Under the pieces are notes generated by a model. The model saw only the letters and a list, made by a program, of their open reading frames with translations, had not been told where the DNA came from and ran no database searches. 5,662 nt of DNA from Bacteroidota bacterium (GTDB taxonomy: Bacteria; Pseudomonadota; Alphaproteobacteria; Puniceispirillales; Puniceispirillaceae): the NCBI GenBank assembly GCA_009936825.1, contig JAACDV010000187.1, forward strand, positions 1 through 5,662, given 5' to 3'. A program made the translations under genes and the position numbers. How positions within the stretch are numbered: the first letter of the stretch is position 1; every line of letters begins with the position of its first letter. Positions 1 to 5,662 of this stretch are shown one piece after another.

Positions 1-732
1 GGCATCAACCAGTGCATCGCGGCAATCTGCAATCATACTGTCAGGGCCACAAATAAAGGCACCGTCTAATTCCTCGGGGGCAATCAGACCAGCAATGCGC
101 AATGCAGCGATTTTGTCCTGATCAAGCCGGCCATTCAACACCTCCACATCACGCGCCTCACGCGAGAGCACATGAAGCAGGCGAAACCGGTCAAGATACA
201 AATCCTTCAGATCTTCAACAGCATCATGAAACATAATCGATGCAGTATTGCGGTTGCCATAGATAAGCGTCACCCGGTCATCCGGTCCATTGGCAAGCGC
301 CGTCTTCGCAATCGACAAAATAGGAGTGATACCCGATCCAGCGGCAAGCAGCAGGATATGCGCCCCCGCCTTTGTTCCCCGCTCAATTAGTGTCTTGGTA
401 ATTTCATTGCGTGAATAGGCAAAGCGGCCTTGCGGGGTCATCACATCGATGCAATCCCCAACCGACAGATGCGCCAACGCGTGGGATGAAAACACCCCGC
501 CTTCAACATATTTGATGCCAACGCCTATGCCGTCATCAGTGGGCGCGGTGCAAATCGAATAGGGGCGACGCACCTCGATGCCGTCGATTTCATCGCGCAG
601 CGTCAGATACTGGCCGGGCACGAACGCATAGGCATCAGCCAGCGCATCTGGAACAGCAAAGCGAAGCGCTACGGCAAAATCACCAAATCGTTCAATCGAG
701 CTAATTTCAAGAGAATGAAAGCGAGGGGGCAT
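1..732 (-). CDS. paaE: PaaE, reductase subunit of phenylacetyl-CoA 1,2-epoxidase (partial, C-terminus outside window)
   Basis: PaaE carries electrons from NADPH through FAD and a plant-type [2Fe-2S] centre to the di-iron site of PaaA. The frame is open from the ATG at 732 to the window edge, giving 244 codons. The N-terminus (MPPRFHSLEISSIERFGD) resembles E. coli PaaE. The FAD-binding motif RPYS lies at residues 56-59. The nucleotide-binding GSGITP loop is at 132-137 and the C-terminal NAD(P) motif CGPDSM at 228-233, so the ferredoxin-NADP reductase module is essentially complete. The E. coli protein is about 356 residues, so about 110 residues, including the cysteine-rich [2Fe-2S] domain, should lie beyond position 1. 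The gene starts 10 nt after the paaD stop. It has only a weak ribosome binding site (GAG at 742-744 or GGA at 736-738), so translation is probably coupled to paaD. The related benzoyl-CoA reductase component BoxA is a less likely alternative given the neighbours. Confidence 0.95.
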   Translation of the reverse strand, partial: MPPRFHSLEISSIERFGDFAVALRFAVPDALADAYAFVPGQYLTLRDEIDGIEVRRPYSICTAPTDDGIGVGIKYVEGGVFSSHALAHLSVGDCIDVMTPQGRFAYSRNEITKTLIERGTKAGAHILLLAAGSGITPILSIAKTALANGPDDRVTLIYGNRNTASIMFHDAVEDLKDLYLDRFRLLHVLSREARDVEVLNGRLDQDKIAALRIAGLIAPEELDGAFICGPDSMIADCRDALVDA

Positions 733-742
733 ACTATCCAAC

Positions 743-1270
743 TCAAAGACATTTGAAATAATCAAAGGGTTCGAGGCAATGCTCGCACCTATATTGCGCT
801 TTGCAAGCGGTCGAGCCAAAACCCGATAACTCGGATGTATTCATGCTATCACAATGCGGGCAAGCCACCTTGGGACGGTTGAAATACCCGGCATCATCGC
901 CGCCAGCACTATCATCCTTCTGGCCGCGTAACGCAGGCGGCGCAATGCCGCTTGCCTTCAATTTGGCACGGCCTTCACTGCTGATCCAGTCAGTTGTCCA
1001 TGCTGGTGAAAGCACGCGCCGCACCCGAACCGGATGCCCCTGCGCACTGACCGCAGTTTCAATCGCCAGCTCGATCGCCAGTGTCGCCGGACAGGCCGAA
1101 TAGGTTGGCGTAACGTCAATCTCGAAGCCATTCTCGCCAACGCGAACCTCACGGATGATGCCAAGGTCTCCGACATTCACAACCACCAGTTCCGGGTCCG
1201 GAACCGCCTCGGCAATCGCGCGAATGGTAGCCAGATCAGCGCCTCGGTTTTCAGTGTTAGTGGTGGTCAT
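743..1270 (-). CDS. paaD: PaaD, MIP18/DUF59-family iron-sulfur maturation factor of the phenylacetyl-CoA epoxidase
   Basis: This 175-residue protein has the two-part layout of PaaD (about 165 residues in E. coli). Residues about 12-90 form an MIP18/DUF59 domain with the signature TPTYSACPA at 54-62, including the conserved C60. A linker follows, with the family segment PAWTTDWIS at 89-97. The C-terminal zinc-ribbon-like module has cysteines at 137, 140, 156, 162, 165 and 174 and ends in the characteristic FGSTACKA and EPFDYFKCL segments. PaaD is not part of the purified oxygenase and is thought to assist assembly of Fe-S centres, probably that of PaaE; this is family knowledge, not visible here. 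The frame stays open upstream to 1441, but that extension lies inside paaC, is not PaaD-like, and the purine-rich GGTGAGAGAAGA just before 1270 fits a start there. The gene begins 7 nt after the paaC stop and ends 10 nt before paaE. One small deviation is alanine where many relatives have glycine before C60. Confidence 0.95.
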   Translation of the reverse strand: MTTTNTENRGADLATIRAIAEAVPDPELVVVNVGDLGIIREVRVGENGFEIDVTPTYSACPATLAIELAIETAVSAQGHPVRVRRVLSPAWTTDWISSEGRAKLKASGIAPPALRGQKDDSAGGDDAGYFNRPKVACPHCDSMNTSELSGFGSTACKAQYRCEHCLEPFDYFKCL

Positions 1271-1282
1271 TCTTCTCTCACC
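1271..1282 (-). promoter_or_regulatory. Purine-rich ribosome binding region of paaD, overlapping the paaC stop
   Basis: GGTGAGAGAAGA sits directly before the ATG at 1270 and contains the paaC TGA stop. It supports the short form of PaaD over the upstream-extended frame that reaches 1441. Confidence 0.6.
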
Positions 1283-2060
1283 ATTGCTGCCCGGGATATG
1301 TGCGTTGCATGATCTGCATTTCGGCCAGCAGATGACCCAGACTTTCGGTATGACGCCCCTGCCGTCCCCCCGAATGGCTAAATTCCGGCGCAAATTCCGG
1401 CAACCTTGCCTCGGCAAATGTCCGCGAAACAGTGGCATCAAAAGCCGTACGAATGGGGGCCATCGGCATAAGAATGCCGGCGTCGGTCAGTGCTTCGCTA
1501 AGAGTGTCCATCTCGAACATTTCTCCGACATAAGGCGACAGATCATCCAGCGCCGCCAGCATCCGGCGCTCGCTTTCATCGGTGCCGTCGCCAAGCCGGA
1601 TCACCCATTCACCGCAATGCCGGATGTGATAGGCCATTTCCTTGACCGCCTTTTCGGCATGATCAGCAAGCCTCGTATCTTTTGATGCGGTCATCGACTG
1701 CCAGAACGGGTGCATGAAAGCAGCGAAAAAAAATTGCCGCAAAATCGTATGTGCAAAATCACCGTTCGGCCTTTCGGCCATCAGCACGTGACGAAATGAG
1801 GTGCCATCTCGCAAAAACGCGTAATCATCCTCGGTCTTGTCGCCGCCTTCAATTTCAGCTGCATACCCATAACAAAGCCGGGCCGTGCCAAGCAGATCAA
1901 GCGCCATGTTGGGTAGCGCCAAATCTTCTTCGAGCATCGGAGCATGACCGCACCACTCACTGAGCCTATGTCCCAGAATCAAATGATCGTCACCAAGCCG
2001 CATCAGCAGATCCAGCAATGCGCCCTTATCTTGGCCAAATTCAGCGTTTATCACCGGCAT
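1278..2060 (-). CDS. paaC: PaaC, structural subunit of the phenylacetyl-CoA 1,2-epoxidase
   Basis: PaaC is the ferritin-like, catalytically inactive partner of PaaA in the PaaABCE multicomponent oxygenase. The 260-residue product is close to the usual length (248 in E. coli). It shows the family segments RLSEWCGHAPML (32-43), DLALPNMALDLLG (46-58), ERPNGDFAHTI (96-106), KEMAYHIRH (140-148) and GRQGRHTESLGHLLAEMQ (232-249), and it ends in PGQQW as E. coli PaaC does. The start is a choice between the ATG at 2060 and an in-frame GTG immediately before it at 2063. AGGG at 2069-2072 is 8 nt from the ATG and 5 nt from the GTG. I chose ATG; the GTG would add one residue and change the paaB overlap from 1 to 4 nt. 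Either arrangement implies coupling to paaB, which suits subunits of one complex. An eight-base A run (1726-1733) encodes the FFF at 110-112; the frame is intact across it. Confidence 0.95.
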   Translation of the reverse strand: MPVINAEFGQDKGALLDLLMRLGDDHLILGHRLSEWCGHAPMLEEDLALPNMALDLLGTARLCYGYAAEIEGGDKTEDDYAFLRDGTSFRHVLMAERPNGDFAHTILRQFFFAAFMHPFWQSMTASKDTRLADHAEKAVKEMAYHIRHCGEWVIRLGDGTDESERRMLAALDDLSPYVGEMFEMDTLSEALTDAGILMPMAPIRTAFDATVSRTFAEARLPEFAPEFSHSGGRQGRHTESLGHLLAEMQIMQRTYPGQQW

Positions 2061-2401
2061 CACATATGCCCTACATCATCAGGGATGTCATAGAACGAAG
2101 GATGGCGATAGATTTTCGATGTTGAAGGGTCAAAATTACCCTCACGTTCCTGCGGATCCGAAGCGGTAATGCTAGCCGAGGGCACAACCCAGATCGAAAC
2201 GCCTTCACCGCGGCGGGTATAGACATCACGCGCAGCCTGCACCGCCATCACCTCATCACTGGCATGAACCGAGCCAACATGCTGATGGCTGAGACCCATG
2301 CGCGGGCGAAGAAACACCTCCCATAGCGGAATTGCGGTGGGCGGAATTGAGGTGGGCGGAATTGTGGCGGGCGGCATTTCGTCGGTTGGCTTATCAGTCA
2401 T
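2060..2401 (-). CDS. paaB: PaaB, small subunit of the phenylacetyl-CoA 1,2-epoxidase, with a proline-rich N-terminal extension
   Basis: PaaB is a small subunit needed for the full PaaABCE oxygenase, where it is thought to bridge the PaaAC units. The product is 113 residues; E. coli PaaB is about 95. From residue 26 on it matches the family closely: PLWEVFLRPRMGLSHQHVGS (25-44), ARDVYTRRGEGVSIWVV (57-73) and the C-terminal FDPSTSKIYRHPSFYDIP (90-107), ending in GHM. The extra length is all at the N-terminus. Residues 10-25 are a PPATI-PPTSI-PPTAI-P repeat encoded by a 15-bp tandem repeat. No in-frame start codon lies between the repeat and the conserved core, so the extension belongs to the gene unless initiation is non-canonical. 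The ATG at 2401 has AAGGA at 2409-2413, spaced 7 nt. A GTG directly upstream at 2404 is a possible alternative start. The stop shares one base with the paaC ATG. Confidence 0.95.
   Translation of the reverse strand: MTDKPTDEMPPATIPPTSIPPTAIPLWEVFLRPRMGLSHQHVGSVHASDEVMAVQAARDVYTRRGEGVSIWVVPSASITASDPQEREGNFDPSTSKIYRHPSFYDIPDDVGHM
2069..2072 (-). promoter_or_regulatory. Ribosome binding site of paaC, inside the end of paaB
   Basis: AGGG on the minus strand within the last codons of paaB, 8 nt from the ATG at 2060 and 5 nt from the GTG at 2063. Spacing allows either start, so it does not settle the choice. Confidence 0.6.
2326..2385. repeat. 15-bp tandem repeat inside the 5' end of paaB
   Basis: Three close copies of a 15-bp unit start at 2326, 2341 and 2356 (plus-strand form GCGGAATTGNGGYGG), and a degenerate fourth starts at 2371. 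The unit length is a multiple of three, so copy-number change keeps the frame. On the coding strand it gives the five-residue repeat PPATI, PPTSI, PPTAI. It lies wholly outside the conserved PaaB core. Confidence 0.85.
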
Positions 2402-2408
2402 CACATCA

Positions 2409-2413
2409 TCCTT
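2409..2413 (-). promoter_or_regulatory. Ribosome binding site of paaB
   Basis: AAGGA on the minus strand, 7 nt from the ATG at 2401 and 4 nt from the upstream in-frame GTG at 2404. The spacing favours the ATG. Because this site serves a start ahead of the 15-bp repeat, it supports translation of the proline-rich extension. Confidence 0.7.
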
Positions 2414-2450
2414 TTTTCAGGTTTTGTACAAACCAAAAGTACGGGACGCG

Positions 2451-3428
2451 CTATTCTGCTGCCAGCGTCTGACGTTTGGCGGCATGCGCCAACGCGGCCT
2501 CACGCACCCATGCACCTTCATCCCAAGCTTTTTTGCGGTCAACGACGCGCTGCCTGTTCATCGGCCCCTTGCCTTTAACAACGCGCCAGAATTCATCCCA
2601 GTCGATCGGACCAAAATCATAGCCCTGCTTTTCCTCGTTCCATTTCAAATCTGGATCGGGAAGGGTAAGTCCCAGAAATTCAGCTTGCGGGACAGTGGCA
2701 TTCACAAATTTCTGCCGTAGTTCATCGTTGGTGAAACGCTTAATTTTCCATGCGGTTGATTGGTCGGTATTTTGTGATTCGGTATCGGGTGGGCCAAACA
2801 TCATCAGCACAGGTTGCCAGAACCGGTTCAGCGATTCTTGCGCCATGGCCTTTTGCTCGGCGGATCCCTTTGCCAAGGTCATAACGATCTCATAGCCTTG
2901 ACGTTGGTGAAAGCTTTCTTCCTTGCAGATACGGATCATGGCGCGCGCATACGGCCCGTAGGAGCAGCGGCAAAGCGGGATCTGGTTCATGATAGCCGCA
3001 CCATCAACCAGCCAGCCAATAGTACCGATATCGGCCCAGCTGAGTGTCGGGTAATTAAAGATCGACGAATATTTAGCTTTTCCGGTCAACAACTCTTCGG
3101 TCATCTGATCACGGCTGACCCCCAACGTTTCAGCAGCCGAATAGAGATACAGCCCGTGTCCTCCTTCATCTTGAACTTTGGCGAGGAGTGAGGCTTTGCG
3201 GCGCAGACTTGGCGCGCGGGTAATCCAGTTGCCCTCGGGCAGCATTCCCACAATTTCCGAATGCGCGTGCTGGCCAATCTGACGGATCAGCGTGCGCCGA
3301 TAGCCTTCGGGCATTTCGTCATTAGGCTCAATCTTCTGCTCGCTATCAATGCGCGCCTGAAATCGCTCTAGGAATGCGTCATCTTCCTGGGTACGCCCAT
3401 CGGCGCCAATCAGACCTTGCGAATACAT
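2451..3428 (-). CDS. paaA: PaaA, di-iron catalytic subunit of phenylacetyl-CoA 1,2-epoxidase
   Basis: PaaA binds phenylacetyl-CoA and inserts one oxygen atom across ring carbons 1 and 2, forming 1,2-epoxyphenylacetyl-CoA. The 325-residue protein is strongly E. coli-like over blocks such as [20 protein letters not shown] (46-65), [20 protein letters not shown] (81-100) and [16 protein letters not shown] (120-135). The di-iron ligands expected by alignment are present: E58, the ExxH pair E88/H91, D142, and the second ExxH pair E171/H174 in [11 protein letters not shown]. An active enzyme is therefore predicted. It is about 16 residues longer at the N-terminus than the E. coli protein; a leader of this kind ([12 protein letters not shown]) is, as I recall, common outside enterics. 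The start is supported by AGGAG at 3437-3441, 8 nt upstream. It is followed by a 49-nt gap before paaB and preceded by a 48-nt gap after paaZ. It would act in the cytoplasm as PaaABCE. Confidence 0.97.
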   Translation of the reverse strand: MYSQGLIGADGRTQEDDAFLERFQARIDSEQKIEPNDEMPEGYRRTLIRQIGQHAHSEIVGMLPEGNWITRAPSLRRKASLLAKVQDEGGHGLYLYSAAETLGVSRDQMTEELLTGKAKYSSIFNYPTLSWADIGTIGWLVDGAAIMNQIPLCRCSYGPYARAMIRICKEESFHQRQGYEIVMTLAKGSAEQKAMAQESLNRFWQPVLMMFGPPDTESQNTDQSTAWKIKRFTNDELRQKFVNATVPQAEFLGLTLPDPDLKWNEEKQGYDFGPIDWDEFWRVVKGKGPMNRQRVVDRKKAWDEGAWVREAALAHAAKRQTLAAE

Positions 3429-3436
3429 TTTCCAGT

Positions 3437-3441
3437 CTCCT
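3437..3441 (-). promoter_or_regulatory. Ribosome binding site of paaA
   Basis: AGGAG on the minus strand, 8 nt before the ATG at 3428. It supports the longer PaaA N-terminus relative to the E. coli protein. The rest of the 48-nt paaZ-paaA gap (3429-3476) shows no clear terminator or second promoter. Confidence 0.8.
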
Positions 3442-3476
3442 TTTATTTCTTGATTTACCCCGGAATCACAGTTGGG

Positions 3477-5504
3477 TTAAATCGCTACCATTGTCAAAAG
3501 CTCATAACTTGCGACGAGATCATTTTCGGCGTCACGAATTTCAACATGCCACCGAACCTCGCCATATTCATCAGTCCGCTTTGTCTTGCGTTTCACTGTT
3601 AGCGCGACGGTAATGTCCGTATCCGGCGTAACCGGCTTGCTAAAAGTCAGCTGGTTAAGCCCGGTATTTGCCAGCACCGGCCCTGGTTCAGGGTCAACAA
3701 ACATTCCCGCAGCAAAGCTAAGCACCAGATACCCATGCGCAACAATCCCCGGGAAAAACGGGCTGGCAGCAGCAGCGGCATCATTAGTATGGGCGTAAAA
3801 CTGATCGCCAGTAAAATTAGCAAAATTGGTTATATCATCCAAGGTTACCCGGCGCGGAGGCGTAACCAGCGTCTCACCAAGCTCCAGCTCACCAAAACGG
3901 CGGCGGAATGGATGTGCCGGACCTTCATGTTGCGCGCTTCCCACAAGCCATGTCTCACTAGCAGCCGACAAAAGAGAGGGCGGCCCCTGCAACGCGGTAC
4001 GTTGCATAAAATGGGTTACTGCCCTGATCCCGCCCAGCTCTTCACTGCCGCCCGCGCGCCCGGGTCCACCATGAGTCATATGCGGCAGCGGCGCGCCGTG
4101 CCCCGTTGACTCGGCCATTGACTCGCGATTGTTGAAATACAGCCGTCCATGATGGCTGGCAATATCGGCAACCAATTGATGGGCAACCTTACCGTCATTT
4201 GTGATCACCGACGTCACCAACGCCCCGCCGCCCCTATTCGCCAGACGCGCTGCATGATCCAGATCTTGGTACCCCATCATACAGGCTACCGGACCGAAAG
4301 CTTCTTGCTGGTGAAGATGGATGGCGGCATCAGGATCAGCGCATTCAAAAATGGTCGGGGCAACAAATGCCCCTTCGCCCACATCCTCACCAAGAAGAGC
4401 CGGGTGATCATCGCCAATAATCCGCGATGCTTCAGTTGCAAATAGCGCAGATTTGGCCAGCACATCAGCCTTTTGTGACGCGCTGGCAAGAGCGCCCATG
4501 CGAACCTCGTCAAGACGCGGATCACCAAGCGTAACCTTCCGCAACCGCGCAGCCAATGCCTCACCCACCGCAGGCCGTATCTTATCATTGACCAAAATCC
4601 GGCGGACAGCGGTACATTTTTGTCCAGCCTTTGCGGTAATCTCGGTGCAAACTTCTTTTACAAAAAGATCGAATTCCGGATCACCAACGCCAATGTCAGG
4701 GCCCAGAATTGAAGCGTTCAAACTGTCCTGTTCGGCGGCAAAGCGCACCGAATTACGGAGCAAATTTTCAGTGCCGCGAAGCTGAAGCGCAGTGGCTGCC
4801 GACCCGGTAAAGCTGACCGAATCCTGCGGACCAAGATGATTCAGCAAAGGGCCAATACCGCCAGAAATTAGTTGAATGCATCCCGCCGGCAGCAAACCCG
4901 ATTCCAGCATCATTCGAAACGCCGCCTCGGTGAGATAACCAGTGGACGTTGCCGGTTTAATAATGGCCGGCATTCCAGCCAACAAAGTGGGTGCCAGCTT
5001 TTCCAACATGCCCCAGACCGGAAAATTAAAGGCATTAATATGCAGGGCAACACCATGCATCGGACTGCATATATGTTGGCCAATAAAACTACCTTTTCGC
5101 GATAGTGCCTCAATCTCACCATCAAGATAGATGTGCGCATCCGGCATTTCGCGCCGCCCTTTTGAGGCGTAGACAAGCAACGTGCCAATGCCGCCATCAA
5201 TATCAATTCGGCTGTCATTCTTGGTCGCGCCGGTCAGGTAGGATAGCTCATACAGCGCGTCCCGGCGCTCCTTCAAATATAGCGCCAGCGCTTTCAACAT
5301 CCGCGCGCGATCATGAAAAGTCATCTCACGAAGCAAAGGTCCGCCTACCGAAATCGCATGATCACGCATCGCCAGCACATCCAAAGCAATGCCTCCGGAA
5401 TGGCCGATTAGTGCGCCGGTGAAGGCGTTGTAGAGCGGCGCTGCATCTGCGCCCGCAGCAATCCATTTGCCCGACGCAAAGGAATGTACATTCAACAAAC
5501 TCAT
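3477..5504 (-). CDS. paaZ: PaaZ, bifunctional oxepin-CoA hydrolase / 3-oxo-5,6-dehydrosuberyl-CoA semialdehyde dehydrogenase
   Basis: PaaZ opens the oxepin-CoA ring with its C-terminal hydratase domain and oxidises the resulting reactive aldehyde with its N-terminal NADP-dependent dehydrogenase, giving 3-oxo-5,6-dehydrosuberyl-CoA. The 675-residue length matches the family (681 in E. coli). Residues about 1-515 are an aldehyde dehydrogenase fold. They include NAFNFPVWGMLEK (157-169), KPATSTGYLTE (183-193), FTGSAATA (232-239), general base E258 in FAAEQDS, and nucleophile C297 in AGQKCTAVRR. Residues about 530-675 are a MaoC-like (R)-hydratase with the GDQFYAH motif at 566-572 (catalytic D567 and H572) and the FPGIVAHGYLVLS segment (584-596). 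Both active sites look intact. The ATG at 5504 has AGGAG at 5514-5518, spaced 9 nt. It is the first gene of the operon, directly behind the operator-containing promoter; in E. coli paaZ is instead transcribed divergently from paaA. Confidence 0.97.
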   Translation of the reverse strand: MSLLNVHSFASGKWIAAGADAAPLYNAFTGALIGHSGGIALDVLAMRDHAISVGGPLLREMTFHDRARMLKALALYLKERRDALYELSYLTGATKNDSRIDIDGGIGTLLVYASKGRREMPDAHIYLDGEIEALSRKGSFIGQHICSPMHGVALHINAFNFPVWGMLEKLAPTLLAGMPAIIKPATSTGYLTEAAFRMMLESGLLPAGCIQLISGGIGPLLNHLGPQDSVSFTGSAATALQLRGTENLLRNSVRFAAEQDSLNASILGPDIGVGDPEFDLFVKEVCTEITAKAGQKCTAVRRILVNDKIRPAVGEALAARLRKVTLGDPRLDEVRMGALASASQKADVLAKSALFATEASRIIGDDHPALLGEDVGEGAFVAPTIFECADPDAAIHLHQQEAFGPVACMMGYQDLDHAARLANRGGGALVTSVITNDGKVAHQLVADIASHHGRLYFNNRESMAESTGHGAPLPHMTHGGPGRAGGSEELGGIRAVTHFMQRTALQGPPSLLSAASETWLVGSAQHEGPAHPFRRRFGELELGETLVTPPRRVTLDDITNFANFTGDQFYAHTNDAAAAASPFFPGIVAHGYLVLSFAAGMFVDPEPGPVLANTGLNQLTFSKPVTPDTDITVALTVKRKTKRTDEYGEVRWHVEIRDAENDLVASYELLTMVAI

Positions 5505-5513
5505 GCCCGCAAA

Positions 5514-5518
5514 CTCCT
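5514..5518 (-). promoter_or_regulatory. Ribosome binding site of paaZ
   Basis: AGGAG on the minus strand, 9 nt before the ATG at 5504. It confirms the chosen start, beyond which no further coding similarity is seen. Confidence 0.8.
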
Positions 5519-5536
5519 AACCTCTTATACAATCGT

Positions 5537-5566
5537 ATTATTGACCGACCGGTCAGTTAATGTAAA
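5537..5566 (-). promoter_or_regulatory. Predicted sigma70-type promoter of the paaZABCDE operon
   Basis: On the minus strand a -35-like TTTACA (5561-5566) and a -10-like AATAAT (5537-5542) are separated by 18 bp. Each differs by one base from the consensus hexamers. Transcription would begin around 5530, giving a short leader of roughly 25 nt before the paaZ ATG. It is the only convincing promoter I see on the coding strand. A TATAAG at 5524-5529 is a poorer -10 candidate because no -35 lies at the right distance. This is prediction by eye. Confidence 0.6.
5541..5560. promoter_or_regulatory. Palindromic operator, probably for a TetR-family PaaR-type repressor
   Basis: The 20 bp form an imperfect palindrome. 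The central GACCGGTC is perfect and 16 of 20 positions match the reverse complement. It fills the spacer between the predicted -35 and -10 hexamers and overlaps the -10 by two bases, so a bound protein would block RNA polymerase. Sites of the form GACCGNNCGGTC-like dyads are typical of TetR-family regulators, and PaaR regulators of this family control paa genes in several bacteria, with phenylacetyl-CoA as inducer. The regulator gene is not in the window, so naming it PaaR is inference. Confidence 0.65.
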
Positions 5567-5607
5567 GAATGAATCGCCTGGTAACACTTTTTTTCTAGCC
5601 AGCCTGC

Positions 5608-5634
5608 GGCCCATCCGCTTAGGATTTTAGGGCC
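5608..5634. other. Inverted repeat / possible hairpin in the upstream region
   Basis: GGCCC-ATCC, a GCTTA loop, GGAT, a four-base TTTA bulge and GGGCC could pair into a nine-base-pair bulged stem. It lies upstream of the promoter. No T-tract follows it on either strand (a run of seven A lies downstream on the minus strand), so it is not a standard rho-independent terminator. The rest of 5567-5662 shows no gene or other clear element. Confidence 0.35.
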
Positions 5635-5662
5635 CCGCGAATCAAACTTAGACAGATTGGCC

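Noticed and set aside
1271..1441. Upstream extension of the paaD frame (57 extra residues from 1441)
   Set aside because: It lies within the conserved 3' end of paaC in another frame, has no PaaD-like sequence, and a well-placed start with a purine-rich site exists at 1270.
1155..1685. 176-residue plus-strand open frame
   Set aside because: It is antisense to paaC and paaD, which are confidently identified, and its translation has no recognisable domain.
2298..2720. 140-residue plus-strand open frame across paaB and paaA, beginning near the 15-bp repeat
   Set aside because: Its glycine-rich start is only the antisense reading of the paaB repeat, and the remainder is antisense to conserved paaA sequence.
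3429..3476. ACCC/GGGT inverted repeat between paaZ and paaA as a terminator or attenuator
   Set aside because: The stem would be only four base pairs with a long loop and no T-tract, too weak to support.
4286..4588. Minus-strand frame of 100 residues, and a similar one at 4910-5218
   Set aside because: Both are alternate-frame shadows inside paaZ, rich in arginine and leucine with no domain similarity.
5587..5594. T-rich run as a plus-strand terminator
   Set aside because: No stem precedes it on the plus strand and no plus-strand gene ends there.
1..5662. CRISPR array, tRNA, rRNA, insertion sequence or defence system
   Set aside because: No spaced direct repeats, RNA gene motifs, transposase or terminal inverted repeats were seen; essentially the whole window is accounted for by a standard paa operon.

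Overview
This window holds one catabolic operon, read entirely from the minus strand. It encodes the front end of aerobic phenylacetate (phenylacetyl-CoA) degradation. In transcription order (right to left) the genes are paaZ, paaA, paaB, paaC, paaD and paaE. All six were identified by reading the translated proteins and comparing them from memory with the E. coli Paa proteins; no database search was run. paaE is cut by the left edge of the window, so its C-terminal ferredoxin domain is not visible.

Layout: 5505-5662 is the leader. It has a sigma70-like promoter whose -35/-10 spacer is filled by a 20-bp palindrome with a GACCGGTC core, the kind of site bound by TetR-family regulators such as PaaR. 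paaZ (5504-3477) is followed by a 48-nt gap, paaA (3428-2451) and a 49-nt gap. After that come the tightly packed paaB (2401-2060), paaC (2060-1278), paaD (1270-743) and paaE (732 to the edge). paaB and paaC share one base, and the other gaps are 7 and 10 nt, which suggests translational coupling. Nothing on the plus strand looks like a real gene.

How the genes work together (established knowledge of the pathway): phenylacetyl-CoA is made by PaaK, which is not in the window. It is epoxidised by PaaABCE, where PaaA is the di-iron catalytic subunit, PaaC its structural partner, PaaB a small bridging subunit and PaaE the NADPH-dependent reductase. PaaD is thought to help mature iron-sulfur centres of the complex. 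The epoxide is isomerised to an oxepin by PaaG (not in the window). Bifunctional PaaZ then opens the ring and oxidises the aldehyde formed.

Organism: roughly balanced base composition, TetR-type rather than PaaX-type control, and PaaA, PaaB and PaaZ sequences that differ moderately from the enteric versions point to a proteobacterium. An alphaproteobacterium, possibly marine, is my best guess; this is inference without a search. I see no undescribed biological system. The points most worth a second look are the promoter-embedded operator and a 15-bp in-frame tandem repeat that builds a proline-rich N-terminal extension on PaaB.
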